Source of the DNA: Trifolium pratense
Taxonomy: Eukaryota; Streptophyta; Magnoliopsida; Fabales; Fabaceae
Length of the DNA stretch: 64,000 nucleotides
Reading direction: 5' to 3'
NCBI RefSeq assembly: GCF_020283565.1
Contig: NC_060063.1
Location: 40,076,635 to 40,140,634, forward strand
Positions within the stretch are counted from its first letter, which is position 1. Every line of letters starts with the position of its first letter. The notes beneath the pieces were generated by a model that saw only the letters and a program-made list of their open reading frames with translations, searched no databases and had not been told where the DNA came from. Made by a program: the position numbers and the translations under genes. This document shows positions 47,771 through 57,338 of the stretch, in pieces.

Positions 47771-48409
47771 CCAAAAAAATAAAAAATAAATAAAAATCAA
47801 TGAAACGAAAATCAAAGAGAAGAGAGTGAGGTTTGTAGTTGCAAAACTCAAGTCCATTACAGTACAATATATATGTTTCTATAACTTAAAAAAATAAACT
47901 TAGTTAATACTTACAATGTGATTGGGACAATCAAAGGACAAACAAAAAACGCAGTAACAAAGAAACCAAGACCAAATCACAAAAAAACGCAGCAAAAAGC
48001 TAAAAAAAAACCTAAACAGCAGCAATATTATATTATAAAATTCCAACAAAGTAACTAAGAGCAAATCCGATAAAATTTCATGTCTACCAACAACAACAAA
48101 GTTGATTCTAAGCTTCACACAACAACATTATATCATTCAAGTAGAAGAATAAGAAGATTGAGAAGTAAGGATTAAACTCCCTGTTCGAATTGAGAGGGAA
48201 GAAAACGGCGCTGCTGGGTCTTCGTAGTAGCTGAGACGGTCGTCGCCGACTAAGTGGGTCGTCGGAGATGAGAGCGAATGGGTTATCGCCGTAGTAGCTG
48301 AGACTGAGATGATGCTTGAGCGAATGTGTTACAATGGGAAAGTGAAAAGGAAAGGAAAGGGTAAAGTAATAAGTTTTAGATAAATATTAATTATAATTAT
48401 ATTTTATAA
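47771..48409. other. Probable promoter and leader of the inner CACTA genes
   Basis: No ORF of note. 48180-48330 is GC-richer than its surroundings and carries two CGTAGTAGCTGAGAC copies (near 48225 and 48290). It lies just inside the subterminal repeats at the end from which the minus-strand genes are read, so a promoter/leader role is plausible. Confidence 0.35.
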
Positions 48410-48744
48410 TTATATATGGAAATTCCGTGGGAAACGAAAATTACATTTTATCAATACAGACGGATATGCCGTGGGAACAGTTAAAAGATAGATAAAATTA
48501 TATTTTATACATACATACGGAAATGATGTGGGTACTAACAATTATATTTTATACTTACATACGGATATGCCGTGGGTAACAGAAAGTCTATTTCCGCGCC
48601 AACCTTTTTGGGTGGGAACAACTATTTCGTGAAAAAAAAAAGTTTTCTTATTTTTACCTTATCAATGGCCAAGCCGTGGGTATTATCCACGGAAAACAGC
48701 CCTGGGTAAAAAAGCCGTGGGCATGTGCAATTTTTCTTGTAGTG
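48410..48744. repeat. Right subterminal repeat array of the inner CACTA element
   Basis: Repeated CGGATATGCCGTGGG-like units at about 48427, 48460, 48519, 48561, 48672 and 48714, followed by the TTTTTCTTGTAGTG terminal repeat. It mirrors the left array. Confidence 0.8.
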
Positions 48745-49711
48745 AGTAAGTGTTAATTTAGTGGCAGAACAAGTCTGTCACTAAAACGATCGCCAGTAAA
48801 TTTTGTGGCAGAAATATCTGCCAGTAAATCCGTTAGAATGTGTGTGTCAGGAAGGCTGCAGATTGCTGGATGTAGTGGCGGAAATATCCGCCAGTATGTG
48901 GGTGTCAAACGATAGACTTTTAATATTTTGTGATGAAATAATCCGCCAGTTAAACGGTCACAGTTTATAAAAGAAAAAACAAATAAAATTAATGTTGTGG
49001 CTGAATATTCCGCCACTAAATGAGTCATTTAAAAAAAATATTAATTACGTTTTATTTCATTATAATAATTATATATCTATATCCCAAATTTTATAAATAT
49101 ATTAATTAAAAACAAAAATTTAAATTCAACATATAAATAATTAAAAATATTACATATTTAAATAAATGTCATACCACATAAAATATAATTTTGTTTTTTG
49201 ATAAAGACATAAAAATATAAAACTAATATCTAATATATAGAATAAGAACCAAATTTTGTTCCACCAACAAGGCAACAAAATAGGAATTAAAGTACCAACA
49301 ACAACAAAGAAGTGGTGCACGCAACAAGCATATAAGAAAAGTCTCAACACTAAGAAAATATAGCAGCAAGAAGAACACATCATATACCAGACAGAAATAG
49401 CAACAAAATAAAAGCATCTAAGAATTAGATATAAATTTCATGTTTCAGCAGTGTTCAATTCAACAATAAGGTAAGGTTCAAAGGTTAATTACATCATAGC
49501 CTACTCCCTCTACCCATCCCATGGTAATTAACATCATTCCTGTAGCAAGAACAACACATCCTATACCAGACAGAAACATCAACAAAATACCTAATTATCA
49601 ACCAAACACTCGTCAGCTTCATCGACAAAATACCTAATTATATATCAACCAAAAAACACTTGTCAACTTCTTGTTACTCGCAGTCCCTGTCAAACAATCA
49701 AACAGTAATAC
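48745..49711. repeat. Outer CACTA: subterminal-type repeats and non-coding DNA
   Basis: 48750-49030 carries several copies of TAGTGGCAGAA and ATCCGCCAGT-like motifs, the same family as at the outer element ends; this is the stretch that was terminal before the inner element entered. 49030-49711 is AT-rich without a recognisable gene. ACACATC(A/C)TATACCAGACAG is repeated near 49375 and 49553. Confidence 0.6.
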
Positions 49712-51260
49712 CTAATTATCATTATTATTATTATAACACTCTTCTTGGTTTTCATTTTGTCCTCGTCTGATTTCTCTGCGTACACTTCGGTCTTGATTGT
49801 CGCCCTGGTTAACGCCTTGATTGTCAAAAGGAGGAATAAAGTTTGAAATAAAATCTTCATTGATCATATTATTACTATTATTTGTGAGATTGGCAGCATT
49901 AAATGGTGGGACTTGACTCGTCGGTTGATTGAAATCAATAGTAGGTTGATAGCCAAATTCCTGATATGTCAAGCTCTGAACAGACATTTGCCCTACAAAT
50001 CGAGCGAAAGAACTACTCGAGCTAAAAGTGGAGCTAGGATCAAGTCTATATCCCATTGGGGTCCTTATGACCAATGAAGATGCATTTCCTTGCCCCCTAA
50101 GATGATTTCTTTACATCCCGCCAGCAACCTCAACAAATTGATCCAGCATTATTGTATCTCTAACCTCCTCAGGAGCCCGCTCAATAGGTGGAAGAGCATT
50201 TTGTTGAGCATTAAAAGCTTCTTCGAATTCATCCATCTCCCTCTACAAAAAGAAAAGGTGGGGAAACATAAAAGCTTCTTAAAAAAATACAACAAATTCA
50301 GCAAGACAAAAGCACACCAACAAGTCCACAAAGAAAAGCCAAACAATAGGAAACAACAAAACAAGAGTTTTTATGGAACCACACCTAGACCAACATTAAT
50401 CCAGAAACATCATCGAATTAAACATTCTCCTTTTTTCTATTTAATATAGTAAACAAACAAACTTACACATACCTGTACTCGTGCCGCTTCTACTGTATCC
50501 CATGACCCGTCAGGTTTTTTATGGAAGTACTTGTGCACGTCTAACATTGTTGGATCACGTTTATTATCCTTGAAAAATTGAGCACGAAATGTAGCACCCG
50601 ATGTTTGCCCACCCCTGTGGATGCTTCCTCCTCTACTAGTAGACGCTCTATTTTCCGCCGTTTTTTTGCATTTTTCCTTATAACCATTGTTGCCCCATTT
50701 TTCTTCCAAAGCAGGCCAAGCATTATCGCCAATCCAGTCAGGTTTTTCTCCTGAACAACGCGCATTAGCCAACAAAGTTGACATCCTCTTTGAACATTTC
50801 TTGTTGAATATTTTAATCATCGCTTTGTCAAATTGTTTCATCCAAGTGCATTTTACCTTTTCGTAAAGCAAAATAATGTAAATATAATTAATGATTAATA
50901 TATAATTAATGATCAAATTAATTAAAAATTAAAGTACTATTCCTTACACGAAAAGAATTCCAAAACGACTCACAGGCAGTCTTATCCTTTTTAACCTCTT
51001 TCCATGAAAGCCATGGTTGATGGAAGTTTCCCTGAATCACTGAAGTGATGGATGTCGAGGCGAATTTTTGTGGGTGAAAACTACACAATTAACAAAATGT
51101 AAGTCAAATTATTATAAATAATATTATTATTATTATTATTATATTAATAATTAAAATATAAAATAAAATATTTCTTATTCATCTGCAAAAGGCATGATGA
51201 CAGTTCTACCAAATCTGTCTACCAAAAGAGTCTCTCTAGGAGCAAAAAGACCTGATTGAG
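49712..51260 (-). pseudogene. TNPA-like (Transposase_24) gene of the outer CACTA element
   Basis: Reading leftward, the first recognisable exon (about 51260-51180) has Leu-Val-Asp-Arg-Phe-Gly-Arg. The next (about 51085-50945) has His-Gln-Pro-Trp-Leu-Ser-Trp and ends at GTAAGG. The main exon (about 50860-50474) has Pro-Asp-Trp-Ile-Gly-Asp, a Gly-Gly-Ser-Ile-His-Arg-Gly-Gly motif, and ends Arg-Val-Gln before GTATGT. A C-terminal exon (50074-49712) is Asn/Ser/Pro-rich. This is the DNA-binding accessory protein family of En/Spm elements, related to but distinct from the inner copy at 10990-14352. The ORFs look less damaged than in the inner copy, but exon limits are approximate and no TNP2 partner is present. 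Confidence 0.65.
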
Positions 51261-51339
51261 AGAAATATTCCGCCACTAACTTATTGAGGGAAATAACTGA
51301 TTTTAAATTTTGTTTGAAAAACAAGGTTTTCTTGTAGTG

Positions 51340-51436
51340 TTTTAATTTAAAACAGAAATAAAAAGAGAGGGAAAATTAGCGGGAAAAAAATTAGGTTTAG
51401 GGTTAGCGTATCAGAATAAGTTTAGAATATATTAGA
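51340..51436 (-). repeat. Helitron-like 5' end (copy next to the CACTA insertion)
   Basis: On the minus strand this reads TATATTCTAAACTTATTCTG, then TAACCCTAAACC and TTTTTCCCGC. It closely matches 51784-51873 and the starts at 57339 and 57920. The CACTA TSD TTT lies at 51340-51342. Confidence 0.5.
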
Positions 51437-51441
51437 ATGAC

Positions 51442-51779
51442 AAAATTACACTGCAGATCCTTTATCTTGTTTTTTTTAACACTTTTGTCCTTTATTTTTT
51501 TTGGTAACATTTTGGTCCTTTATATTTTATTTGTAACACTTTGATCCTTTATCTTTTTTATTTGTAACATTTTAGTCCTTTTTTTTGTAACACTTTGGTC
51601 CTTATCTTATTTATTTATAAAAAATAAAGGACCTAAATGTTACAAATAAAAAATAATAAAGGACGATAGTGTTACAAAAAATAGATAAAGGACCAAAGTC
51701 TTACAAAAAAAAATAAAGGACCGAGATAAAGGACCAAAGTGTTAAAAAAAATAAGATAAATGAGCTGCACTGTAATTTT
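51442..51779. mobile_element. Fold-back element made of GGTCCTTTAT repeats
   Basis: About 338 bp. The left end AAAATTACACTGCAG and right end CTGCACTGTAATTTT are inverted repeats. The whole interior folds: TTTGGTCCTTTAT-type units on the left match ATAAAGGACCAAA units on the right around a centre near 51610. Each arm contains four to five such units, alternating with TTTGTAACACT. No ORF. No target duplication could be fixed; a Mutator-type MITE is possible. Confidence 0.7.
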
Positions 51780-51783
51780 ACCT

Positions 51784-52012
51784 TTTTAAAAAAAAAATAT
51801 AAAACAGCAATAAAAAGATAGGGAAAATGATTAGGTTTATGGTTAGCTTATCAGAATAAGCTTAGAATATAAGAGAAGATTATAAATGCATTTAATATTA
51901 CGTTAACATATTAGGATTTTTAACTTTAATCACAATTGAAGCACATGTTGTAGTGGTTGAAAAACTTTATTGTAAGCAAATGATGCGGGTTCAATTTCCA
52001 CTGTAAACAATT
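51784..52012 (-). repeat. Second Helitron-like 5' end and SINE-like fragment
   Basis: 51784-51873 repeats the 5' end at 51340-51436 in the same orientation. 51940-52012 contains GTAGTGGTTGAAAAAC and GATGCGGGTTCAATTTCC (B-box-like), matching the fragment at 10150-10226. No gene. 52013-52299 is AT-rich with nothing recognised. Confidence 0.45.
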
Positions 52013-52299
52013 ATGAATCAATTTGGGTATCGAGTATAAATTTTTCTAATTTAATTATATAATCAATCATATAATTATTACCAATATAATTCTTATCATT
52101 ATTACCAATTATACCTCTATTATATCTCTTATATTCTGTTTTCAAAAAAAAAAATATCTTATATTCTATTATATTTTTTATTTTGTTTTTCAAGAGAGCA
52201 AACTCACATCATTTCATTCATAATAATAGTTGTAATACAAGGTGGACAATAATCAAAAGACTAGGGAATTGCATAAAAGCGAGCTGCCTAAGCTAAGTC

Positions 52300-52580
52300 C
52301 ACTAGTACAAATATGACATATTACACAAGTAGTTTACATCTGACGAGCATATGTCAGATGTAAAACACTATATGGAGTAGTCTTTTCATCTGGTTTCAAT
52401 ATCCACAGAAGTGAAAAATACATAGACACAACCTTTTACATCTGACCATAATATCCCCTGAAGCAAAACTAAACGAGGTAGCAATCATGTAATTTTGGCG
52501 AAAATTGTCTAAAATAAATTTCCATCTGACCATAATATCCCCAGATGTAAAACGTCTTTCAAGTGGAAATTATACTAACG
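52300..52580 (+). mobile_element. CACTA-like terminus with subterminal TTTACATCTGAC repeats
   Basis: CACTAGTACAAATATGAC at 52300 resembles the terminal repeat of another CACTA group. Behind it are TTTACATCTGAC, GTCAGATGTAAAAC, TTTTACATCTGAC, CCATCTGACCATAATATCCC and CAGATGTAAAAC in both orientations, a typical subterminal array. The opposite end was not found. It is not related in sequence to the two CACTA elements to the left. Confidence 0.55.
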
Positions 52581-52849
52581 CGCTGGCCATTTCCCTCATC
52601 ACTCTCGCTCATCTCTCTTGAACCAAACCCTAACTGACCTCTCTCATCTCTCTCGAACTCTCACATCACTCTCTCGAACTCGCTCATCTCTCTCGTTCCC
52701 TCTCCCTCACACCGAATCTCACTATCCCTTTCACGTGAAGCTCACTCTCGAACGGAAACCCTAAACACATCATTCACAAAATTATTGGTATTTTCTGTTG
52801 ATTCGTTTCATGTTTGTTAAACGGTGTTTGTTTGTTTTTGGTTTTGTAG

Positions 52850-52965
52850 TTCCATCAGTACCAGGTTGTCGGGAGAGGTTTTCCAACGGAATCAGATCCA
52901 CACCCAAAGATTTTTCGTTTGAAGCGTTGGGCTACCAATGAAGTTCGTGCTAACTCCAAGTTCTG
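52850..52965 (+). pseudogene. Captured exon of ribosomal protein L18a (eL20)
   Basis: The 116-bp segment encodes Phe-His-Gln-Tyr-Gln-Val-Val-Gly-Arg at its start and Trp-Ala-Thr-Asn-Glu-Val-Arg-Ala near its end, diagnostic of the N-terminal part of cytosolic ribosomal protein L18a. It is bounded by intact splice signals (TTTTGTAG before, GTAATC after). The remaining exons of L18a do not follow. A pyrimidine-rich, leader-like stretch with CTCTC repeats (52600-52790) precedes it and may be captured too. It is a gene fragment, probably carried by the CACTA-like element at 52300. Confidence 0.8.
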
Positions 52966-53187
52966 GTAATCAAAATAAATCTCATTTCAATTTTTTGATG
53001 ATTGTAATTTTTAATTTTTTTTTTCATTTTTAGGTTTATGATTTGTTGTAGTTAGATCTGTAGTAATATAGGATTTTTATTGATGTATTAATTTTTTAGA
53101 TTTCTGAAATTGAAGTTGAATATTTTTGTTTTTAATTTTGGGTTTATTGATTTTGACTAGGTATTCTATAATGGTTGTGAATTGCAG

Positions 53188-53253
53188 CATGGTCCATATG
53201 AGCGTTTGTTGAACAGGGTTGAAGCGTGTGCTATTGATACATGGCCTCAATTG
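53188..53253 (+). pseudogene. Possible second captured exon, origin not recognised
   Basis: 66 bp between ATTGCAG and GTAACA, open in one frame (22 codons, His-Gly-Pro-Tyr-Glu-Arg ... Thr-Trp-Pro-Gln-Leu). It does not belong to L18a. It could be an exon of another host gene captured by the same element; I cannot name it. The 52966-53187 intron and 53254-53430 show no further coding sequence. Confidence 0.4.
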
Positions 53254-53435
53254 GTAACAATTTCTATTCCTCTTTAGTAAACTATGAAATTAATTAACTT
53301 GAAATTAACATGCATTTATAGACTTAGTTCTGGTCATTGTCCAATCAGAGTCAGTTAAATGTTGGAAATAGCTTTTGAATTATGCTCTTCTCTTATTTGT
53401 TTAAATGTACTGTACTTTTGTTATGATTCAAAATA

Positions 53436-54611
53436 TCAAATTTTGAAGTGCTGTGACATTTGATTCCAAGTACCATCCCCTGTGCAAATTGGGAATAGTG
53501 AGGACAGTTGTTTACCTTGGAAGAGTCGGTTGGCTTGTCTCCGAACATAACTGACCTTACAGTTTTGATTCAATTCTAGCAACTTACGACATTCAACAAT
53601 AATACTACCAAATTCAGAATTATTTTTAGATCCTAAGTTAATTGCTTGCACCACTTGTAAGCAATCAGTCTCTATTCCATGGACTTCCATATGAGAGTTG
53701 TTGATCCAACGCAACACATCTAACACTCCCATAGCGTCCGCGATCTCAGGCCATCTCTTCGCCTTGCATAAACTTTGATGAACCTACCATGCGAGTCCCT
53801 AACACATGCACCGACGCAATATATATTCTCTTCCGTATAGCAAGCTGAATCGACATTGCACTTGGTTTTCCTGGTCGCCGGTTTTTCCCAAGTTTGGATT
53901 GCTGCAGTTCTGCTGTCATCACCTGTTGTGGTGCTTCTCTTCTGCACTTTTTTCCGGTCATTAAACTCTCCTTAGCTCTTCTAGCAACATCAAACAATGT
54001 GGGAGTTATATCATTCCAACATTTTTTATTTCTTGTTTTAAAAAAAAAACATTTTTTATTTCTTCTCCACCATAAGGTCCAAAGCAGTATGACAATTTCA
54101 CTCATGGTATTATTAAGCTAATCAAGCATCTTAAAAAGCATTTGTACACAACCTTTAGCAACAGCAAGATAATCCTTGATTTGGTTCCAAATTGCGCTAT
54201 TCTCCCAGACCTCTATTGATGCTCCACAACCAAAGAAGCAATGCCATTCATTTTCTTCATTGGTTTCGCAATATGGACATTTATTCCCACAAGCTACGCC
54301 CTTCCGACACAATCTACTGCGTACCGGTAAGCACCCCTGTAAGATTCGCCATAAGAAAATTTTTATTTTGTTTGGGATTTGCAACTTCCACAATTTCTTC
54401 CAATTTCCTTCTAGCTTGAGATGGTTATTATCCACAATCACTTCCATGAGGTGGTAATAAGAAGACTTGACAGAGTACATGCAATTCTTACTTAATCTCC
54501 AAATTGGTATGTCATCTTGATCCAAGAAATTTAATGGTAGCTTAACAATTTTCATGGCATCTCTTTCATTGAATAGTTGTTGTAGCATGTCGTGCTTCCA
54601 TGTAGTGTTGT
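53436..54611 (-). pseudogene. LINE (non-LTR retrotransposon) ORF2 C-terminal part
   Basis: Reading leftward, a zinc-binding reverse-transcriptase C-terminal domain (zf-RVT; 54480-54190) shows Lys-Ile-Lys-Ile-Phe-Leu-Trp-Arg and Cys-Pro-Tyr-Cys...His-Cys-Phe-Phe-X-Cys. A linker with Leu-Leu-Trp-Thr-Leu-Trp-Trp-Arg-Arg-Asn-Lys (54090-54050) follows. Then comes an RNase H-like domain (RVT_3 type; 53860-53480) with Asp-Ser-Ala, Glu-Thr-Asp-Cys and Arg-X-Ala-Asn. Several frameshifts and stops break it. The reverse transcriptase core is absent. The upstream part continues at 56817-56890, beyond a Copia insertion. Confidence 0.75.
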
Positions 54612-54941
54612 TGTTGAGAATAATATGCCTAAATATCTTCTGAAGATCTTAGATTTAAATATTATTTAGATTTATATTTAAAATATGATAATATTAGGTT
54701 TTATGATTTATATTTCTATTTAGAATATTTAAGATTTGTTTAGAATTTATTATAGGATTAGTTTTGTTTTAAAAATATATATGATTTGTTTTTTATGTAG
54801 CTCTATATATAGAGCCATAAGCATAATGAATAAAACAAGAACTTTAGTATTCTTCATATAACCCTATATTTGAGGAGAGTTTTCTCCCTAAATTTATATC
54901 TCACCAAATTCCGCAATACAAAAACACAAAAAACCATATTA
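54612..54941 (+). repeat. 5' LTR of the gag-only Copia element, with primer site
   Basis: It starts TGTTGAGAATAATATGCC and ends CATATTA, where the other LTR has CATATCA. TATATATAGAGCC near 54804 is a TATA candidate. It is followed by GTGGCATCCGAGCC, a variant of the initiator-Met primer site. Confidence 0.88.
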
Positions 54942-54978
54942 GTGGCATCCGAGCCAACGTTCATAAGGACCTGTGAAG

Positions 54979-56256
54979 ATGGATTTTTCAAAGGTTGCTC
55001 CTCCGATCTTTGATGGAGAAGACTATGATCTTTGGGCGGTGAGAATGGAGGTATTCTTAGATGCTCTAGATCTATCGGAAACTGTGGAGGATGATTACGA
55101 TGTTTCTTCGTTACCAAAAGATCCCACAGCAGAACAGATGAAAACTCATAAAGAAAGAAAAACCAAGAGGGCAAAGGCAAAGACTTGTTTGTTTGCAAGT
55201 GTCTCACAAACCGTCTTTATTAAAATCATGACTCTCAAAACACCAAAAGAAATTTGGGATTACCTAAAAGAAGAATATAAAGGAGATGAAAGGATTCGAA
55301 GCATGCAAGTTATGAATTTATTGAGAGAGTTCGAGTTGCAAAGAATGAAGGAGGATGAAACAATCAAGACATACGCTGATAAATTATTGGGTATTGCTAA
55401 TAAGGTACGATTACTAGGCACTCAATTTTCTGATTCCAGAATTGTGGAAAAACTCCTTGTAACGGTACCTGAAAGATATGAAGCCTCTATAGCCGCCTTG
55501 GAGAACACAAAAGATTTGAGTAAAATCACTCTGCCAGAAGTGTTACATGCATTGCATGCACAAGAACAAAGAAGACTTATGAGGGAAGAAAGAACTATAG
55601 ATGGTATATGTCTAGCAAAAGGTTTTGGAAAGAAATACCAACACAAACCATGTCCTCATTGCAAAAAGGATAATCACTCACCAAAGAATTGTTGGTGGAT
55701 GCCTGATGCAAAATGTGAAAAATGTGGTAAATTAGGTCATATGATGAAGGTATGCACATCACAACAACAACAAGGAGATGTTAACATTGCTCATGAACAA
55801 TATGAAGAAGACCAAGAACTACTACTTGCAATCTCAGGTTTTACAACCAACAAACCGTCAAAAGAATGGCTCATTGACAGTGGTTGCACAAACCATATGA
55901 CTTATGATCAAGATCTTTTCAAAGAGCTCAATAAAACTTCTATTTCCAAAGTCAGAATTGGGAATGGAGAACAAATTGCAGTAGAAGGCATTGGAACAAT
56001 TTCAATTAAAACTCATGCAGGTATGAAACAAATTTCCAATGTTTTATATGTTCCTGAAATTAATCAGAATCTTTTAAGTGTTGCTCAGTTGTTGGAGAAA
56101 AATTATAAAGTGATATTTGAACATAAAAGTTGTATGATTAAGGATCAAAACAATAAGGAAGTGATCACATCTCAGATTAAAGACAAAAGATTTGTTTTAG
56201 ATTTAATGAAGAATGATCATATTATTGAAGAGAAAAAAGAACTTAAATTCAAATAA
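54979..56256 (+). CDS. Gag-protease polyprotein of the small Copia element
   Basis: 425 codons from the ATG of Met-Asp-Phe-Ser-Lys. The N-terminus has Phe-Asp-Gly-Glu-Asp-Tyr-X-Leu-Trp (DUF4219-like). A UBN2-type Gag follows (about 60-190), then two CCHC knuckles (about 218-231 and 240-253), the second Cys-Glu-Lys-Cys-Gly-Lys-Leu-Gly-His. Next is a retropepsin-like segment with Asp-Ser-Gly-Cys-Thr-Asn-His-Met (about 293). The ORF ends soon after the protease region. It is intact, so a Gag particle protein could be made. A second short basic frame (56278-56541) runs into the LTR and is probably remnant sequence rather than a gene. Confidence 0.88.
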   Translation: MDFSKVAPPIFDGEDYDLWAVRMEVFLDALDLSETVEDDYDVSSLPKDPTAEQMKTHKERKTKRAKAKTCLFASVSQTVFIKIMTLKTPKEIWDYLKEEYKGDERIRSMQVMNLLREFELQRMKEDETIKTYADKLLGIANKVRLLGTQFSDSRIVEKLLVTVPERYEASIAALENTKDLSKITLPEVLHALHAQEQRRLMREERTIDGICLAKGFGKKYQHKPCPHCKKDNHSPKNCWWMPDAKCEKCGKLGHMMKVCTSQQQQGDVNIAHEQYEEDQELLLAISGFTTNKPSKEWLIDSGCTNHMTYDQDLFKELNKTSISKVRIGNGEQIAVEGIGTISIKTHAGMKQISNVLYVPEINQNLLSVAQLLEKNYKVIFEHKSCMIKDQNNKEVITSQIKDKRFVLDLMKNDHIIEEKKELKFK

Positions 56257-56483
56257 GATCGCGAAGATTCAGGTATTTTGAAGAAATTTCAAGTTAAGGA
56301 GGAGAATAAATATGCTTGTGAAAAATCACCTAAAAGTCATAACAAATGCAATGTTTCTACCATGAAGTCCACAAGGCACAAAGATGCTAAAGCTTGCGAT
56401 AAGAAGAAGAATCAAAACAAGAAGAATAATTTTTCAAGAAGCTCAGATTGGATACGCACAAAAGATATTCAGTCAAGGAGGAG

Positions 56484-56811
56484 TGTTGAGAATAATATGC
56501 CTAAATATCTTCTGAAGATCTTTGATTTAAATATTATTTAGATTTATATTTAAAATATGATAATATTAGGTTTTATGATTTATATTTCTATTTAGAATAT
56601 TTAAGATTTGTTTAGAATTTATTATAGGATTAGTTTTGTTTTAAAAATATATGATTTGTTTTTTATGTAGCTCTATATATAGAGCCATAAGCATAATGAA
56701 TAAAACAAGAACTTTAGTATTCTTCATATAACCCTATATTTGAGGAGAGTTTTCTCCCTAAATTTATATCTCACCAAATTCCGCAATACAAAAACACAAA
56801 AAACCATATCA
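56484..56811 (+). repeat. 3' LTR of the gag-only Copia element
   Basis: 328 bp, differing from the 5' LTR by an AT dinucleotide in TATATAT, a G-to-T-type change near 56519 and the terminal TCA. The very low divergence points to a recent insertion. Confidence 0.9.
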
Positions 56812-56816
56812 GTTGT

Positions 56817-56890
56817 TACTATTAATAAGCTCAGCCACTGTCATCTCTTCCATACCCTCAATAATTTCTGTTGAGACATAAGCTTGGTTC
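56817..56890 (-). pseudogene. LINE ORF2 fragment upstream of the Copia insertion
   Basis: The minus strand encodes Glu-Met-Thr-Val-Ala-Glu-Leu-Ile, in frame with Trp-Lys-His-Asp-Met-Leu at the other side of the Copia element. The LINE is truncated at about 56890. 56891-57229 is AT-rich with no gene seen. Confidence 0.65.
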
Positions 56891-57229
56891 TCATCTCAAT
56901 ATTATATTATATCTCTTGTTTTTGTTATGATATTTTTATTATAAAAAAAAATTATATGTAGGGAAAGATGGTAGGGAAAAGTTTCTTACGTAAAAAAAAT
57001 AAATGATGATTACATGTTAAAAAAAAATTAAACTTAGAACACAATAGCACAACACTAAAATTTTAAAGTTAGATTTTTATTGTATATTTTCGAGATAGTA
57101 TTTCTTGTAAAAAATAATAATAATAATAATAAAAGATCTTTATTATATATGTTTTGTATTGACGTGTTATAAAAATCAAATAATGTTGGAGATAATAAAT
57201 TAAAAATGGATGGACATTATTTATTTAAT

Positions 57230-57338
57230 TTAAATGGTTGAGATTAGGAGAAGAGGTGAGAGGACCGCATAAAAAAAAAGAGGGAAAATGAAATTAAGGT
57301 AAAGTTTGCTTTTTGGACCAAGCTTAGAATATAAGAGA
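57230..57338 (-). repeat. Helitron-like 5' end, minus strand, abutting a plus-strand copy
   Basis: On the minus strand it begins TCTCTTATATTCTAAGCTTG from 57338, preceded by A, and continues with a CTTTTTGGACC-complement and a TTTTCCCTCTTTTT tract like the copies at 51340-51873. No 3' hairpin/CTAG end is found to its left. Confidence 0.45.

Larger units (their letters stand above)
10295..48744 (-). mobile_element. Inner CACTA (En/Spm) transposon with TNP2 and TNPA-like genes
   Basis: Both ends read CACTACAAGAAAAA inward (10295 on plus, 48744 on minus) and are flanked by AGT (10292-10294 and 48745-48747). Subterminal arrays of CCCACGGC/GCCGTGGG lie inside each end. The genes run on the minus strand: TNP2-type transposase first (about 46.5 to 14.8 kb), then a TNPA-like gene (14352 to about 10990). 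It has been entered by a Tekay chromovirus, a Sirevirus LTR, a Stowaway MITE, a SINE and a Tekay 3'-end fragment. Without those its own length would be near 9 kb, normal for an autonomous CACTA element. TNP2 carries at least two nonsense codons. Confidence 0.9.
10230..51339 (-). mobile_element. Outer CACTA (En/Spm) transposon
   Basis: The left end at 10230 is CACTACAAAAAAAACTGG. The right end at 51339 reads CACTACAAGAAAACC on the minus strand. Both are flanked by TTT (10227-10229 and 51340-51342), the 3-bp duplication CACTA elements make. Subterminal motifs of the type GTGGCAGAAATATCNGCCAG and TAGTGGC occur near both ends (10250-10290; 48750-49030; 51265-51290). Only a TNPA-like gene (49712-51260, minus) is visible; no TNP2 transposase belongs to this copy, so it is probably non-autonomous. 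Most of its present length is the inner CACTA nest inserted 65 bp from the left end. Confidence 0.85.
10084..51436 (-). mobile_element. Helitron-like non-autonomous element carrying the nested CACTA elements
   Basis: On the minus strand the 3' end is a 9-bp hairpin (10094-10102 with 10106-10114, GACCCGTGC/GCACGGGTC) followed by CTAG at 10087-10084 and a T, as Helitrons require. The same hairpin family forms the 3' end at 58458-58488 on the plus strand. The presumed 5' end on the minus strand is at about 51436. It resembles the 5' end at 57920, with TTATATT...AAGC and TAACCCTAAACC, but the A|TC rule is not clean there. Without the CACTA insertion the element would be only about 240 bp. The 3' end is well supported; the pairing with the 5' end is inference. 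Confidence 0.45.
54612..56811 (+). mobile_element. Small gag-only Copia element (TR-GAG type) inside the LINE
   Basis: LTRs at 54612-54941 and 56484-56811 flank a 1.5-kb interior with one gag-protease ORF and no integrase, reverse transcriptase or RNase H. The target duplication GTTGT lies at 54607-54611 and 56812-56816. Removing the element joins the LINE reading frame. A polypurine stretch AAGGAGGAG precedes the right LTR. The element must borrow enzymes from a full-length relative. Confidence 0.88.
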
